In this document: positions 26,324-26,532 of the stretch, one piece after another
How the letters are laid out: each line of letters opens with the position of its first letter
Numbering within the stretch: the stretch's first letter is position 1
Assembly (NCBI GenBank): GCA_001579985.1
Contig: LRSR01014830.1
Location: 1 to 26,532 of the forward strand
Source of the DNA: Hypsibius dujardini
Lineage: Eukaryota; Tardigrada; Eutardigrada; Parachela; Hypsibiidae
Length of the DNA: 26,532 nucleotides
Direction: 5' to 3'
Notes under the pieces: model-generated
Databases searched by the model: none
What the model saw: the letters and a program-made list of their open reading frames with translations, nothing else
What the model was told of the DNA's origin: nothing
Made by a program: the position numbers and the translations under genes

Positions 26324-26532
26324 TTTTTCCCCGGGAATCTAAGGGTAGAATAAGAGCTGCAACCGTGAAATCTATAATTGTTGGTGGGTTTAATTCACCA
26401 ATCAATGATCAGTAAATTTCCGAATGTTTCAGCAGGACTTCTTTTGCCTGGTAACTACAGACTAAACTACTGACTACTGACTAAAGATTACTCTCCACCA
26501 GACAGACAGAATACAGACAGACAGACAGACAG
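26324..26532. other. Upstream flank of the BTB-BACK gene with terminal (CAGA)n
   Basis: Probably the 5' UTR and proximal promoter. CAGACAGA repeats begin at about 26499 and run off the window edge. No TATA box was recognised. Confidence 0.5.

Overview
This window is animal nuclear DNA, and the gene content points to a tardigrade (water bear, probably a eutardigrade). The evidence is a head-to-tail array of four secreted, fatty-acid-binding-protein-like genes. They carry the hallmarks of the tardigrade-restricted SAHS (secretory abundant heat soluble) family: a short signal peptide, a W-x-G-K start to the barrel, an N-W-x-A-F-x-x-A-L-G block, (E/Q)-G-(D/E)-x-Y-H-H, K-Y-x-E-x-G, and a basic tail of the form DVVAK(K/R)W(F/Y)KK. 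All supported genes are on the minus strand, have GT-AG introns of about 80-2750 bp (one is GC-AG), and sit in DNA full of microsatellites and small inverted-repeat elements.

Layout. Positions 1-10317 hold SAHS-A (its last exon lies off the left edge), SAHS-B (174 aa), SAHS-C (168 aa) and SAHS-D (172 aa). Each has a TATA-like box about 80-115 bp upstream of its ATG. The four paralogues differ in intron content. From 10677 to 11374 is a TIR element flanked by TA that contains four 80-bp tandem repeats. At 12404-13059 are two exons forming the C-terminus of an unrecognised protein with no visible 5' exons. At 14789-14893 is a tiny ORF that resembles a SAHS signal-peptide exon. From 15745 to 20221 is a complete three-exon gene for a USH1G/ANKS4B-type scaffold (ankyrin repeats, SAM domain, C-terminal PDZ ligand). 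From 22592 to 26323 is an eight-exon BTB-BACK protein without kelch repeats. One of its exon junctions does not join in frame with the obvious splice sites.

The SAHS genes probably work together as extracellular or secretory-pathway proteins in desiccation and stress tolerance, as known for the family. The other two genes look like unrelated housekeeping or cell-structure neighbours. The most notable points beyond the genes are: paralogue-specific introns in SAHS, including a 115-bp GC-AG intron bounded by an 8-bp direct repeat; mosaic similarity between SAHS copies; a family of TA-flanked palindromic elements, one in a perfect three-unit tandem; and CAGA/CAGG/CAGACA arrays that lie in introns of minus-strand genes, so transcripts carry UCUG/CCUG/UGUCUG repeats.

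Exon boundaries were set by eye from splice consensus, reading-frame continuity and paralogue alignment. No search or expression data were available.
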